This document shows, in pieces, positions 51,765-59,291 of a DNA stretch of 63,986 bases. Below the pieces are notes generated by a model. The model was not told the origin of the DNA. It saw only the letters and a list, made by a program, of their open reading frames with translations, and did not search any database. Each line of letters begins with the position of its first letter. Within the stretch, counting starts at the first letter, position 1. The stretch is taken from positions 1-63,986 of the IMG/VR virus record IMGVR_UViG_3300043392_000024, one strand, 5' to 3'. The DNA is from a virus. The translations under genes and the position numbers were made by a program.

Positions 51765-52319
51765 CTATTTTTTATTTTTTACCTTTTTAAACTCAGCAAT
51801 TAAACATTCCGTTAAATATTCGATCCGCTCAAATGTAGCTTTGTCGTTTTTCATTGTTTCGACAAACTCTTGATTATCGTACATCTGATAAACTAGTTCG
51901 CTTACCTTATGCTGTGCTACAATATCGTTATATGTAGGTATCAGCGTTTCAATATTATCAATGATCTCGTAAACTTGTTTCCGCCAAATTTCTTTTTGTT
52001 TCTCAATGTCTCCAAAATATGGCTTGATATCTACTTCAATCACTTCGCCTAAAATATCGCCAAAACCGCCATTTCCATAAATATCATTTACACTAAAGTA
52101 GATCGTACCCCAATCATTTTCGAAGCATGGCGAACAATACAATTCTAGACCCGTTTTAGGATCAACAAAATATCTTGCATCTGTATGGCGATCGCTACCA
52201 AATTGCCAACCTTTATAGTCACACTCACCTTTGAGTTTATCGTCTGTTAAAAATCCGCTGTTTAAAATATCATTAGATAATTCGCGTAGATCAATATAAA
52301 TTCTATTTAAGTTTTCCAT
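51765..52319 (-). CDS. Hypothetical protein, 184 aa
   Basis: A 184-residue protein with a beta-rich middle (YFVDPKTGLELYCSP and NDWGTIYFSVNDIYG) and helical ends. It shares the general plan and the stretch about a DPKTG/ETG-like region with the 134-residue protein at 51080, which might be a distant paralogue. Function unknown. Confidence 0.55.
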   Translation of the reverse strand: MENLNRIYIDLRELSNDILNSGFLTDDKLKGECDYKGWQFGSDRHTDARYFVDPKTGLELYCSPCFENDWGTIYFSVNDIYGNGGFGDILGEVIEVDIKPYFGDIEKQKEIWRKQVYEIIDNIETLIPTYNDIVAQHKVSELVYQMYDNQEFVETMKNDKATFERIEYLTECLIAEFKKVKNKK

Positions 52320-52368
52320 TTTAAATTTGATCCGATATTATTGCCTCGGATCTACGGCTTTAGGTTTA

Positions 52369-52599
52369 TTACTTAATTGCGTTTAAAATATATCCTTTAA
52401 TTTCCTCAGCCTTACTGTCACATAAACGTTGACACAAAAAGCTATCTAAATATTGCGTTTCAAATTCGATATATTTTGGATTTCCAAAATAAAAATTTAT
52501 CTCCTCGTCTCCTGTTTTTATGGTGGTTAATTTGCTACGCTCTTTTATATATACTTTGTAGCTATCTCCTTTTAAGTTTAATTTAAATGTCTTTTTCAT
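52369..52599 (-). CDS. Hypothetical protein, 76 aa
   Basis: A 76-residue basic protein with a beta-rich first half (FKLNLKGDSYKVYIKERSK) and a Cys pair (FLCQRLCDSK) near the end. No family recognised. Confidence 0.5.
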   Translation of the reverse strand: MKKTFKLNLKGDSYKVYIKERSKLTTIKTGDEEINFYFGNPKYIEFETQYLDSFLCQRLCDSKAEEIKGYILNAIK

Positions 52600-52630
52600 G
52601 ATCTTTTATTTTTAAAGGTTGATTAATTTA

Positions 52631-53341
52631 TTATCTTACTACAAAGCCCGTTGTATCCGCTTTTGCTTTTGATCCTTTAGCCTTTAGCCCTAATATTTTT
52701 CCGCTCAATTCCAACATAAGATCGTCCGCTTTATCGCCGTCAATTACTTCAGCACCCAAGTAGGTTTTAGGCATCGGCTTTTTATGATCGAATACTACAG
52801 AAACATTAGCACCAATTGATAGGGCTTTTTTTGCATCGGCTTCATTAATTTCAGATCGGCTAAAAGTTAAAATATAATTTGTCCCTTTGTACTTCATTAC
52901 TTTGCCCAAAACTTTAGTGTAATCGTAAAAAATTAAGTTAGGAAAATCCGCTAAAATATCTTTATTCAATCTGTTTTTAATGATCGCAATAAAATCTAGA
53001 TCGGATGTTCCGTTTAATCTTACTTCAATTTTGCCGTTTTTCTTAATTGCTTTTTTGTTCAGCAAAAACAATTCATGGTAAATTTTTTCGCAAAAGGCTG
53101 TTCGATCTGTAATGTACATTTCAGTTCTACGTGATCTAGCTTGATTGATTGTAGCATATACAGACGCAAGCCCTGAATTTACCAAACAGCCGTTTATACA
53201 GCCGTCGGAAGCATTTGTACAAATATTGACCCATTTGCTGTTTTGATTATATGGAAGCATATACAATATATGCGTTTCCAAACTGTTTTTAACTGTTTTA
53301 GCGTTATTTGATCCTTTCGAAATTAATTTTGCAGTTGACAT
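52631..53341 (-). CDS. Gp88-like phage protein, 236 aa
   Basis: A 236-residue protein resembling the phage gene-product-88 family. The segment NICTNASDGCINGCLVNSG holds three Cys, and RLNGTSDLDFIAI and FYDYTKVLGKVMKY follow, then LTFSRSEINEADAKKAL. In this family, the Cys-rich start and FYDYTK motif are conserved; I know no proven function, though a radical or nucleotide-modifying enzyme fold has crossed my mind. Lys/Ala-rich tail. Confidence 0.7.
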   Translation of the reverse strand: MSTAKLISKGSNNAKTVKNSLETHILYMLPYNQNSKWVNICTNASDGCINGCLVNSGLASVYATINQARSRRTEMYITDRTAFCEKIYHELFLLNKKAIKKNGKIEVRLNGTSDLDFIAIIKNRLNKDILADFPNLIFYDYTKVLGKVMKYKGTNYILTFSRSEINEADAKKALSIGANVSVVFDHKKPMPKTYLGAEVIDGDKADDLMLELSGKILGLKAKGSKAKADTTGFVVR

Positions 53342-53363
53342 AATAGTAATATTTTAAGGTTGA

Positions 53364-53579
53364 TTAATAATTGAATTCGATTTTATCTAATTTTAAGTTC
53401 CATTCATTTGTAAGGTCTACAATTGTTTGGCTGTGCCATTCATTCAAAGGTGCTAAATTTTTAGCTTTGATCTTTGCGCCTCTTATTGACTTGCATAATA
53501 CTACAGCCGTAAACATAATTTCAAATTCGCCATGGCTGTTTAATTTTTTGAATGTTATTCTAAATTTCTTCATGATCAT
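53364..53579 (-). CDS. Hypothetical basic protein, 71 aa
   Basis: A 71-residue protein with beta-alpha elements (FRITFKKLNSHGEFEIMF, RGAKIKAKNLAPLNEW). It resembles in its overall plan the 78-residue neighbour, with a strand and an Ala-rich helix (RFSAYGKATILALRIN). The two may be diverged tandem copies. Function unknown. Confidence 0.55.
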   Translation of the reverse strand: MIMKKFRITFKKLNSHGEFEIMFTAVVLCKSIRGAKIKAKNLAPLNEWHSQTIVDLTNEWNLKLDKIEFNY

Positions 53580-53585
53580 TTATAT

Positions 53586-53822
53586 TTAAAAGTGATAAAT
53601 AGTTTTTTCTAATTCGACTAGATCTAAATTTGAATTAATACGTAAGGCTAAAATAGTCGCCTTTCCATATGCTGAAAAACGGCTATTGGCTTTAACTGTA
53701 ATTTGCTGTTTTGGTGATCCTAAAAAATAAGCGTTAAAAATGTACGTATCCATGAGCGTAATATTTAAAAGGTTTTTGTTTGAATGCGATTGCAAGTAAT
53801 AAAGGATTTTTTTATTATGCAA
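53586..53822 (-). CDS. Hypothetical protein, 78 aa (first early leftward gene)
   Basis: A 78-residue protein; the real start may be the internal MDTYIFNAYFLG (codon 24), which gives 55 residues and a closer match to the 71-residue neighbour. It is the first leftward gene from the central non-coding region. Confidence 0.5.
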   Translation of the reverse strand: MHNKKILYYLQSHSNKNLLNITLMDTYIFNAYFLGSPKQQITVKANSRFSAYGKATILALRINSNLDLVELEKTIYHF

Positions 53823-54039
53823 ATATTTTTGTTGAATTCATGTAGAATTTTTTTGATCGCAAAGGTTTGGGTTAACCTGGAATTATAGATTTTGTCCTAT
53901 AAAAAATTGCGATTCAAGAAAGCCAGGGCACATTAAGCCGTAAAATTATTCGATAAATACAATAAAAATATGTTGAAAACTTTTTTTCAGATCAATGAAA
54001 TATTTTTAAAAAGGATTGAAAAAGTAGAAAATTTTGGGC

Positions 54040-54300
54040 TGTGGCAAGCCGTGAAGTCACGGCGATTTATCGCAAATATTTTTGGCTTTTTTGTTTTGCG
54101 ATCGGATCAAAAAAGGTATTGATCGGATCGGATTTTTGTAATGGAAACGGCTGTAGATCTGTTGCAATTGGATCGGCAAAAGTGTAAACTAATTTGATCG
54201 GTTTATTAGTTAATTAGACAAACATCTAATTGCAAAATGTAGATAGTTAGTCAAGCATCTAATTAGCAATGTGGCTAATTAGCCGAACGGCTAAATAAGA
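54040..54300. other. Candidate replication origin core: hairpin, GATC cluster, iterons
   Basis: The stretch 53823-54828 has no convincing gene. Inside lie a 7-bp inverted repeat GCCGTGA-AG-TCACGGC (54048-54063) and seven GATC sites in 100 bases (54100-54199), four of them as two GATCGGATC pairs. Two related direct repeats of about 33-bp period follow (CATCTAATTGCAA at 54223 and CATCTAATTAGCAA at 54256), then AT-rich DNA. A GC-rich patch (CACCCCCCGGGGTC) is near 54340. These features together resemble an origin; no experimental mark is visible. Confidence 0.5.
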
Positions 54301-54452
54301 AAAAGCCAAAAAGTTCCGAGCCTTTAGTCCAATCCGCACCCCCCGGGGTCAAAAAAAGATCGTTTCCCCTGGATCGCCGCCGGTGTAAAATGATGGGGTT
54401 ATCCAAAATCCATTTTTATCTAACATAAATTTCTACCCTATTCATGAACTCA

Positions 54453-54580
54453 GTGTACAAAGTGATGTACAAGTGTAGAAGTTTGCAAACTTTGATTTTA
54501 AAGTATGTAATCCTAACTTATTGATTATTAATAAGTTATATTTATTTTTATGAATAGTGCTTAAAATGTATAAAATAATA
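54453..54580. promoter_or_regulatory. Regulatory/origin-like region R2, related to R1
   Basis: In the same order as R1 there are GTGTACAA (54453), a second TGTACAA (54466), the palindrome AGTTTGCAAACT (54480-54491), a 9-bp inverted repeat TAACTTATT/AATAAGTTA around GATTATT (54514-54538), then GTGCTTAAAATGTATAAAATAA. The 10-mer TTGATTATTA is identical in both inverted repeats. A-tracts follow to 54640. The region precedes the winged-helix gene at 54829. Confidence 0.6.
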
Positions 54581-54773
54581 GAGAAAAATAAAAAAAAATA
54601 AAATATATAGAAATAGAAAAATATATATAGAAGTATATAGGCAAAAAAGTTTGCAAGTTTACATAGGTCATTATTTATTGTTACAACAAAAAGTATATCA
54701 ATATGTTACGATTACATACTGTCGAATTGGCTTTTACAAACTGTAAACATTTCCTACACTCGTTCATTAAAAG

Positions 54774-54805
54774 TTTGCATATATTCATGCTATTAGTTAT
54801 ATTTG
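54774..54805 (+). promoter_or_regulatory. Full Bacteroidota promoter before the chaperonin operon
   Basis: TTTG (54774-54777), 20 bases, then TATATTTG (54798-54805). This matches the -33/-7 layout closely and is the best promoter in the window. The next ATG is 24 bases downstream. The TTTG lies within another AAGTTTGCA copy, the same word as in R1 and R2, so a regulator that binds this word could block the promoter. Confidence 0.75.
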
Positions 54806-54828
54806 TACATAATTTAAATATATTCAAT

Positions 54829-55326
54829 ATGGTAATACCTGAAAAGTTTAACAAATGGAAAACTGGCATAATGTTCAGGCCAGGAACGAAGATTAGAGGC
54901 ATTCATATGTATCGAGACTTTGTTAGCTCTTGCAATGGGAGCTTTAAGCGTTTAAGCAAAAGCATTTTTTATGATTGGCTACGTGCTGACTTTGATGACC
55001 TAAGTGAGGGGACTGATGCTCGTGGGTTGTGGTTCATGTTGGGGGATGCTTTGCCTAAGGATGGCGAGCAGATTAGCAAGCAGCAATTGCGTAGGCTGAC
55101 GTCAAATGAGTTCGTGGATTGGTTCGATGACAAGTATGAGTCATTGCTATATTCAAAGTATCACTTAAGTGAGATTAGGGCATGGTTTCTAAATGCCAAT
55201 TCTGCTAATGAGTTTTTGGTCACACGTCAGCGGTTCAATAAGTGGGTCGATTATGGCGTGAACTATAAGGGTGGTGTCATCGAGAAGAAGCGTGACATGG
55301 ATGGGATTTTTATTGTGATCTCATAG
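54829..55326 (+). CDS. Tandem winged-helix protein related to the primase-helicase C-terminus
   Basis: A 165-residue protein; start at MVIPEKFNKWKTG because it follows the promoter; the frame is open 42 codons earlier but includes the promoter. Two similar halves are visible: FKRLSKSIFYDWLRADF then GLWFML, and LVTRQRFNKWVDYG then GIFIVI. Both match the end of the primase-helicase (MFRMLSKQRFNSWL, then GKWMLI). Such C-terminal domains in D5/P4-type primases are winged helices. It is a probable DNA-binding protein, candidate regulator or replication initiator, lying just after R2 and just before groEL. Confidence 0.6.
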   Translation: MVIPEKFNKWKTGIMFRPGTKIRGIHMYRDFVSSCNGSFKRLSKSIFYDWLRADFDDLSEGTDARGLWFMLGDALPKDGEQISKQQLRRLTSNEFVDWFDDKYESLLYSKYHLSEIRAWFLNANSANEFLVTRQRFNKWVDYGVNYKGGVIEKKRDMDGIFIVIS

Positions 55327-55346
55327 GATGGCACAGAAGTTGTAAG

Positions 55347-55354
55347 TAAGTTTG
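55347..55354 (+). promoter_or_regulatory. Bacteroidota -7 element before groEL
   Basis: TAAGTTTG matches TAnnTTTG, 20 bases before the groEL ATG. No good -33 element. It would allow groEL-groES to be expressed apart from the upstream gene. Confidence 0.5.
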
Positions 55355-55374
55355 TAACAAATTAAATTAATAAG

Positions 55375-56916
55375 ATGATAGTTAAAAATGTAGAGTCTGG
55401 CGAAATTGCTAGACAAAAATTAATTAAAGGTGTTGATACGGTTGCAAATGCTGTAGGATCTACTCTTGGTGCCAGAGGTCGCACAGTTCTGATGGAATCG
55501 GAGAACCATGTTGGTGGCATTATTGTCACAAAAGATGGCGTTTCGGTATCGAAAGGTGTAAATCTTATGGATCCTACCGAGAACCTAGCGGTGATGATCA
55601 TGCGTGAGGCATCAGAGAAGACTGCTAACTCAGCAGGCGATGGGACAACGACAAGTATGGTGCTGGCACAGGCCATCATCCATGAGGCCATGGACCAAAT
55701 TGAGCCGAGCGACAACTTAACGCAAGTATTGCGTGACATCCAAGAGGCGAGCACAGAGGTGCTGACAAAGTTAGATGAGATGTCGGTCGAGATTACTGAT
55801 GACAAGCTTCAGTCTGTTGCTACAATCTCTGCTAATGGGGACACGGACACAGGGTCAATTATCGCTGATGCGTACAGTAAGGTGGGGCTGACAGGTGTGG
55901 TGACAGTAGAGCCATCCAAGGATGCGTTGACATACTCGGAGATTATTAGTGGGATGAAGGTGGACAGAGGGTACACGAGCAAGTATTTTGTGACTGACCA
56001 TAAGAAGCAAGAGTGTGTGCTAGATGACCCATATATTTTGGTGACTGACCAACCTATTAGCCACATTAATGACATCTTCCCAATACTTGAGTATATACTT
56101 GAGGGCAACAAGTCATTATTAATCATTGGCGAGTTGGAGGAGAATGCTCTGAACACGCTGAACGCCAACAAGATTAAGGCTAAGTTAAAGGTGTGCACAA
56201 TTATGCCTCCACAGTTTGGCTACAAGAAGCATCAGTTGATGCAGGACATAGCGACATCGGTTGGGGCTAAGTATTTTAGTGAGCAAACAGGGGACAACTT
56301 GGCGATGGTGAGCATCGATGACCTGGGCCGTGCCAAGAAAGTAATCAGCGGTCGGTTCAACACACTTATCCGTGAGCCGGGTGGCTTGGTGGACGAGCGA
56401 GTGGCTGAGCTGCAAGAGCAATTAAACGTGGAGACGAGTGCGATCGAGAAAGAATTCTTAAAAGAGCGGATCGCTAACTTGGGCGGTGGCGTGGCTGTCA
56501 TTTATGTTGGTGCTCAGTCTGACATTGAGCAGAAGGAGAAGAAGGACAGAGTAGACGATGCGGTGTGTGCTGTGAGAGCTGCATTGGAGGAGGGTATCCT
56601 GCCAGGTGGTGGGGTGGCACTAAAAGATGTTGCTACTTCAACAAATATAAAAAATAAAGGGGCAGATATATTAATGCGTGCTTTGATGGCACCTATGATC
56701 AAGATTATTCAGAATGCAGGTGGGGCAAAAGAAAATTTGGACGTATGCTCTAAAGAAGGCGTTGGGATCAATGTGGTGAACATGGCCACGGCTAACATGA
56801 TGGACATCGGGATCATCGACCCAACGAAGGTGACAAAAGAGGCTGTGAGAAATGCAGTCAGCGTAGCAACTACGTTGCTGTCAACAGATACGGTCATCAC
56901 TAATATTCGGGCATGA
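55375..56916 (+). CDS. groEL: Phage GroEL-like chaperonin (Cpn60)
   Basis: A 513-residue group I chaperonin, against about 545 in bacteria. The ATP site is intact: TKDGVSV, GDGTTTSMV (the GDGTTT loop), the catalytic-Asp region RVDDAVCAVRAALEEG followed by LPGGGVAL. The apical domain is complete (RGYTSKYFVT, LLIIGELEENAL). The flexible GGM tail of bacterial GroEL is missing; it ends in VITNIRA. It folds proteins in an ATP-driven ring and is followed by a matching groES. It diverges clearly from typical host GroEL. It likely folds large phage proteins such as capsid, portal or hub. Confidence 0.95.
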   Translation: MIVKNVESGEIARQKLIKGVDTVANAVGSTLGARGRTVLMESENHVGGIIVTKDGVSVSKGVNLMDPTENLAVMIMREASEKTANSAGDGTTTSMVLAQAIIHEAMDQIEPSDNLTQVLRDIQEASTEVLTKLDEMSVEITDDKLQSVATISANGDTDTGSIIADAYSKVGLTGVVTVEPSKDALTYSEIISGMKVDRGYTSKYFVTDHKKQECVLDDPYILVTDQPISHINDIFPILEYILEGNKSLLIIGELEENALNTLNANKIKAKLKVCTIMPPQFGYKKHQLMQDIATSVGAKYFSEQTGDNLAMVSIDDLGRAKKVISGRFNTLIREPGGLVDERVAELQEQLNVETSAIEKEFLKERIANLGGGVAVIYVGAQSDIEQKEKKDRVDDAVCAVRAALEEGILPGGGVALKDVATSTNIKNKGADILMRALMAPMIKIIQNAGGAKENLDVCSKEGVGINVVNMATANMMDIGIIDPTKVTKEAVRNAVSVATTLLSTDTVITNIRA

Positions 56917-57119
56917 GAAAGATATTAGCAGAAGACAAGGCGTTGGAGCTAGAAGAGTTCTTTCTGCCTCACCTGAATAGAGATGAAGAACTTAATAAAT
57001 CTCTTGCTTGCTATTTTGGAGCAAAAGTAGCTCATGAGGTGGCAGAGAATTGTCAGATATTTAGCGAAGAGCAAATGTACTGGTTTGATGTAAAAGGAAT
57101 TTTAAAAAGAAAAATGTAA
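56913..57119 (+). CDS. Small protein between groEL and groES, 68 aa
   Basis: A 68-residue acidic helical protein (EDKALELEEFFLPHLNRDEE). It overlaps groEL by 4 bases and ends 4 bases before groES, so the three are made together. It might be a chaperonin-specific substrate or adaptor; nothing in the sequence shows it. No family recognised. Confidence 0.65.
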   Translation: MRKILAEDKALELEEFFLPHLNRDEELNKSLACYFGAKVAHEVAENCQIFSEEQMYWFDVKGILKRKM

Positions 57120-57123
57120 TACA

Positions 57124-57381
57124 ATGCGAGTAATAGGAAATAATATTTTAATCGTCCCTTTTGAAGAAGAGACAAAATCAAAAGGGGGCTTATTGATGTC
57201 AGCATCTGACACAAAAGAGCTAAGATACAAAAAAGCAACTGTGGTTGCTGTTGGTGATCTTGCCACGAGTGTTAAGCCTGGTAACTTTATCTACTTTGAT
57301 AAGGCAGCAGGGCATAGCATCCGTGTAAATGAGGACATCTACACGGTGATACGCTTGCAGGATGTGGTAGTTGTGCTATAA
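57124..57381 (+). CDS. groES: Phage GroES-like co-chaperonin (Cpn10)
   Basis: An 85-residue co-chaperonin. MRVIGNNILIVPFEEE gives the first strand, the mobile loop region is KSKGGLLMSA (compare GGI/VL in bacteria), followed by KKATVVAVGDLATSVKPGNFIYFDK and EDIYTVIRLQDVVVVL. The length is a little under bacterial GroES (about 95). With the phage GroEL it probably makes a complete chamber. Its last 6 bases overlap the convergent winged-helix gene. Confidence 0.9.
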   Translation: MRVIGNNILIVPFEEETKSKGGLLMSASDTKELRYKKATVVAVGDLATSVKPGNFIYFDKAAGHSIRVNEDIYTVIRLQDVVVVL

Positions 57382-57864
57382 TCCAAAATCAGTCTTGGAC
57401 TTCTGATCTTTAAAGTCCTCATTGGCCCGCTTTGCTACTCTATTGAACTGACGTTCGGAGTACTTAGTGGGCCTTTTTATTTCTGTAATAGGCTTCTCTC
57501 CTAAAAGTCGAGCGTAAACATCACGCATAATCGCTCTGCCCTTGGCAGATAGTTCATACATCGGAACAGTTCGGTACGATCCTGGTCTGAATACGTGAAT
57601 CAGACCCATGTCAATCATATCTTTACGCTTTTTTGGAGCAAATCCGAGAATCTGGTTGTACTTTTCGATTGATTTGACGTTAAATATACCTTCCGAGTGT
57701 AAAAAACAGAGCATTTGGAAGTAAGGTGCCGAGAGTCCGTAGTGCCTAAGTACATATTTCTGCACGAGACCTATGTATTTTAGGAAGTCGTGCTGTATTT
57801 CCATCCGTGTAACTGGAGGATATTTCTTTGGTCGGTACACTTTTGGTACCATATATGTTTTCAT
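57376..57864 (-). CDS. Winged-helix (MarR-like) regulator candidate
   Basis: A 162-residue basic protein. Residues about 35-115 suggest a winged helix: LVQKYVLRHYGLSAPYFQML, then NQILGFAPKKRKDMIDMGL and a wing with VFRPGSYRTVPMYELSAKG (the YELSAKGR end is typical of MarR/PadR-like domains). The C-terminal 40 residues are basic and helical. It is transcribed away from a shared divergent promoter and could regulate it. Confidence 0.65.
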   Translation of the reverse strand: MKTYMVPKVYRPKKYPPVTRMEIQHDFLKYIGLVQKYVLRHYGLSAPYFQMLCFLHSEGIFNVKSIEKYNQILGFAPKKRKDMIDMGLIHVFRPGSYRTVPMYELSAKGRAIMRDVYARLLGEKPITEIKRPTKYSERQFNRVAKRANEDFKDQKSKTDFGL

Positions 57865-57880
57865 TGGATTTTATTTTTAA

Positions 57881-57888
57881 CAAATTTA
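57881..57888 (-). promoter_or_regulatory. Divergent -7 element, leftward
   Basis: Minus-strand TAAATTTG, 16 bases before the winged-helix gene. It is only 1 base from the rightward element at 57890. Confidence 0.6.
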
Positions 57889-57889
57889 C

Positions 57890-57897
57890 TATCTTTG
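57890..57897 (+). promoter_or_regulatory. Divergent -7 element, rightward
   Basis: TATCTTTG, 22 bases before the basic-protein gene at 57920. A TTG at 57864-57866 may be its -33. Because the two -7 elements are back to back, the two promoters cannot both be used at once. Confidence 0.65.
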
Positions 57898-57919
57898 CTT
57901 GATTTTTAATAATAAGAAA

Positions 57920-58252
57920 ATGGCAAAACAAAAAGGCGGTGCACCTAAAGCTAAGATTGGTGACCTTAAGAATGTAGTAAGCGGTTTGAAAGAAAGAACC
58001 GATAAGTTACAAGGTGATTACGTTAGAACAAAAGAGGACATTGCAGCAGGTCGTACAGTTGGACAACTAGGCATTGGCGATATGCAACGATTGCGTTCAC
58101 GTGAGATTCAGCATAACGCAGAAAAGATTAATCGTTATGGTCGTATTATCGACAGCACAACGATTGCTCACGATCGTGCTCGTTTGGCTGAGAAGCAAGC
58201 ACAATATAAGCGTGACTATCCATTGTCTCCAACATTTAAATCTAAGATGTAA
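57920..58252 (+). CDS. Basic helical protein, 110 aa
   Basis: A 110-residue, strongly basic protein; start at MAKQKGGAPKAK rather than the TTG 7 codons earlier. The middle is a long helix (LKERTDKLQGDYVRTKEDI), the end is Pro/Lys-rich. First of a run of small basic proteins that may be virion-associated or DNA-binding. No family recognised. Confidence 0.65.
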   Translation: MAKQKGGAPKAKIGDLKNVVSGLKERTDKLQGDYVRTKEDIAAGRTVGQLGIGDMQRLRSREIQHNAEKINRYGRIIDSTTIAHDRARLAEKQAQYKRDYPLSPTFKSKM

Positions 58253-58254
58253 TT

Positions 58255-58395
58255 ATGGCAAAGCAAGAAAAAACACCAATGACACGTCCAATGCCTCCTC
58301 AAATGATGGGTATTAGCAAGATTGTCGCAGCATCTAAGATGGTTGACTTAGTAAAGCAAGCAGCTACTCGTAAGATGGGTAAAAAAATGTGCTAA
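58255..58395 (+). CDS. Basic Met-rich small protein, 46 aa
   Basis: A 46-residue protein (TPMTRPMPPQMMG then a helix, ending RKMGKKMC). Two bases after the upstream stop and one base before the next ATG, so clearly in the operon. Eight of 46 residues are Met. Function unknown. Confidence 0.6.
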   Translation: MAKQEKTPMTRPMPPQMMGISKIVAASKMVDLVKQAATRKMGKKMC

Positions 58396-58396
58396 C

Positions 58397-58585
58397 ATGG
58401 AGGGCTTAGGAGATTTAGTTGCTAAAGTAACTGAGGCTACTGGCATCAAGGTAGTTGTTGAAGCAGTCGCACCAAATGGTGGATGCGGCTGTGCACAACG
58501 TCAACAGAAGTTAAACAACCTGTTCCCTTTTGGAACACCTAAGGATCAATACTACCAAGATAAGGTAAATGAAAGCAACCGCTAA
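58397..58585 (+). CDS. Small protein with Cys-x-Cys, 62 aa
   Basis: A 62-residue protein. The first half is a helix with TGIKVVVEAVAP, then NGGCGCAQRQQKLN. The CGCAQRQ motif with a following helix is known in several small phage proteins of virion operons. It overlaps the next gene by 17 bases. Function unknown. Confidence 0.65.
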   Translation: MEGLGDLVAKVTEATGIKVVVEAVAPNGGCGCAQRQQKLNNLFPFGTPKDQYYQDKVNESNR

Positions 58586-58847
58586 ATTTTATGCGACACA
58601 TCCGGAGGCTCGCAAAAAACGCTTAGAATATCAGGCTGAATATAACAAACGTGCTGATCAACTCAAAAAGCGTATCGAGTTAAACCGTGAGAACCGCAAG
58701 CGTGGCAGTTATGCTGACCATGATGGCAAGGACTTAGCTCACCAAAAAAATGGTAAGTTTATAGAGAAGTTGGCATCGAAGAATCGTGGCGATAAAAATG
58801 ATATGCCCGGGGACAAGCGTGCTCGTGGTACTAAAAAGAAAAAGTAA
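58569..58847 (+). CDS. Basic helical protein, 92 aa
   Basis: A 92-residue, very basic protein, Lys/Arg about a third of residues (KKRLEYQAEYNKRADQLKKR). The end is RGTKKKK. A DNA-binding or virion-packaged role is possible. It shares its last base with the start of the next gene. Confidence 0.6.
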   Translation: MKATAKFYATHPEARKKRLEYQAEYNKRADQLKKRIELNRENRKRGSYADHDGKDLAHQKNGKFIEKLASKNRGDKNDMPGDKRARGTKKKK

Positions 58848-59152
58848 TGGCTGATATTAAAAAGATGTTGGACCGCTATGGCCTTGAAGGAGTTAATAAG
58901 CCTAAACGCCAAACCTCAGGTGGTAAGTCGCACGTAGTGCTTGCTAAAGATGGAGACAATGTTAAGTTAATCCGTTTTGGTCAAGCAGGTGTAAAGACTA
59001 ATCAGACCGTTGGCCAGCGTGAGGCATTTAAATCTCGTCACGCAAAGAACATTGCAAAGGGTAAGATGTCGGCAGCTTATTGGTCCGATCGTGTCAAATG
59101 GTCTCCAAGCAAGACAGCATCTCCATCTAAAAAATGGGTTAAAGGATCTTAA
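58847..59152 (+). CDS. Conserved phage protein with FGQAGVK motif, 101 aa
   Basis: A 101-residue protein. The motif VKLIRFGQAGVKTNQTV followed by REAFKSRHAKNIAKGKMSAAYW is one I know from many phages, including marine podoviruses and myoviruses, usually near DNA packaging or virion genes. Basic, and ends in a Ser/Lys tail. It probably binds DNA or is a structural cement; function unproved. Confidence 0.7.
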   Translation: MADIKKMLDRYGLEGVNKPKRQTSGGKSHVVLAKDGDNVKLIRFGQAGVKTNQTVGQREAFKSRHAKNIAKGKMSAAYWSDRVKWSPSKTASPSKKWVKGS

Positions 59153-59153
59153 T

Positions 59154-59291
59154 ATGAAAAAACTAAATAAACTTGGAGTAGAAAACTCTTTGTGGAATAA
59201 CATAAGAGCGAGCAAAGGGTCAGGCAAAAAGCCTACGAAGGAGATGCTTAAGCAAGAGAAGAAGATTAAGAAACAAGAGAAAAAAAAGTAA
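59154..59291 (+). CDS. Basic small protein, 45 aa
   Basis: A 45-residue protein (MKKLNKLGVENSLWNNI..., ending in a run of Lys, Gln and Glu). Start at 59154, 1 base after the upstream stop. Function unknown. Confidence 0.6.
   Translation: MKKLNKLGVENSLWNNIRASKGSGKKPTKEMLKQEKKIKKQEKKK

Noticed and set aside
54703-54828. N-terminal extension of the winged-helix protein (42 residues with a hydrophobic segment)
   Set aside because: It contains the best promoter of the window (54774-54805), so translation from 54829 is more likely.
59010-59153. Longer version of the 45-residue basic protein
   Set aside because: The upstream part is a shadow of the 101-residue gene in another frame; the ATG at 59154 follows that stop directly.
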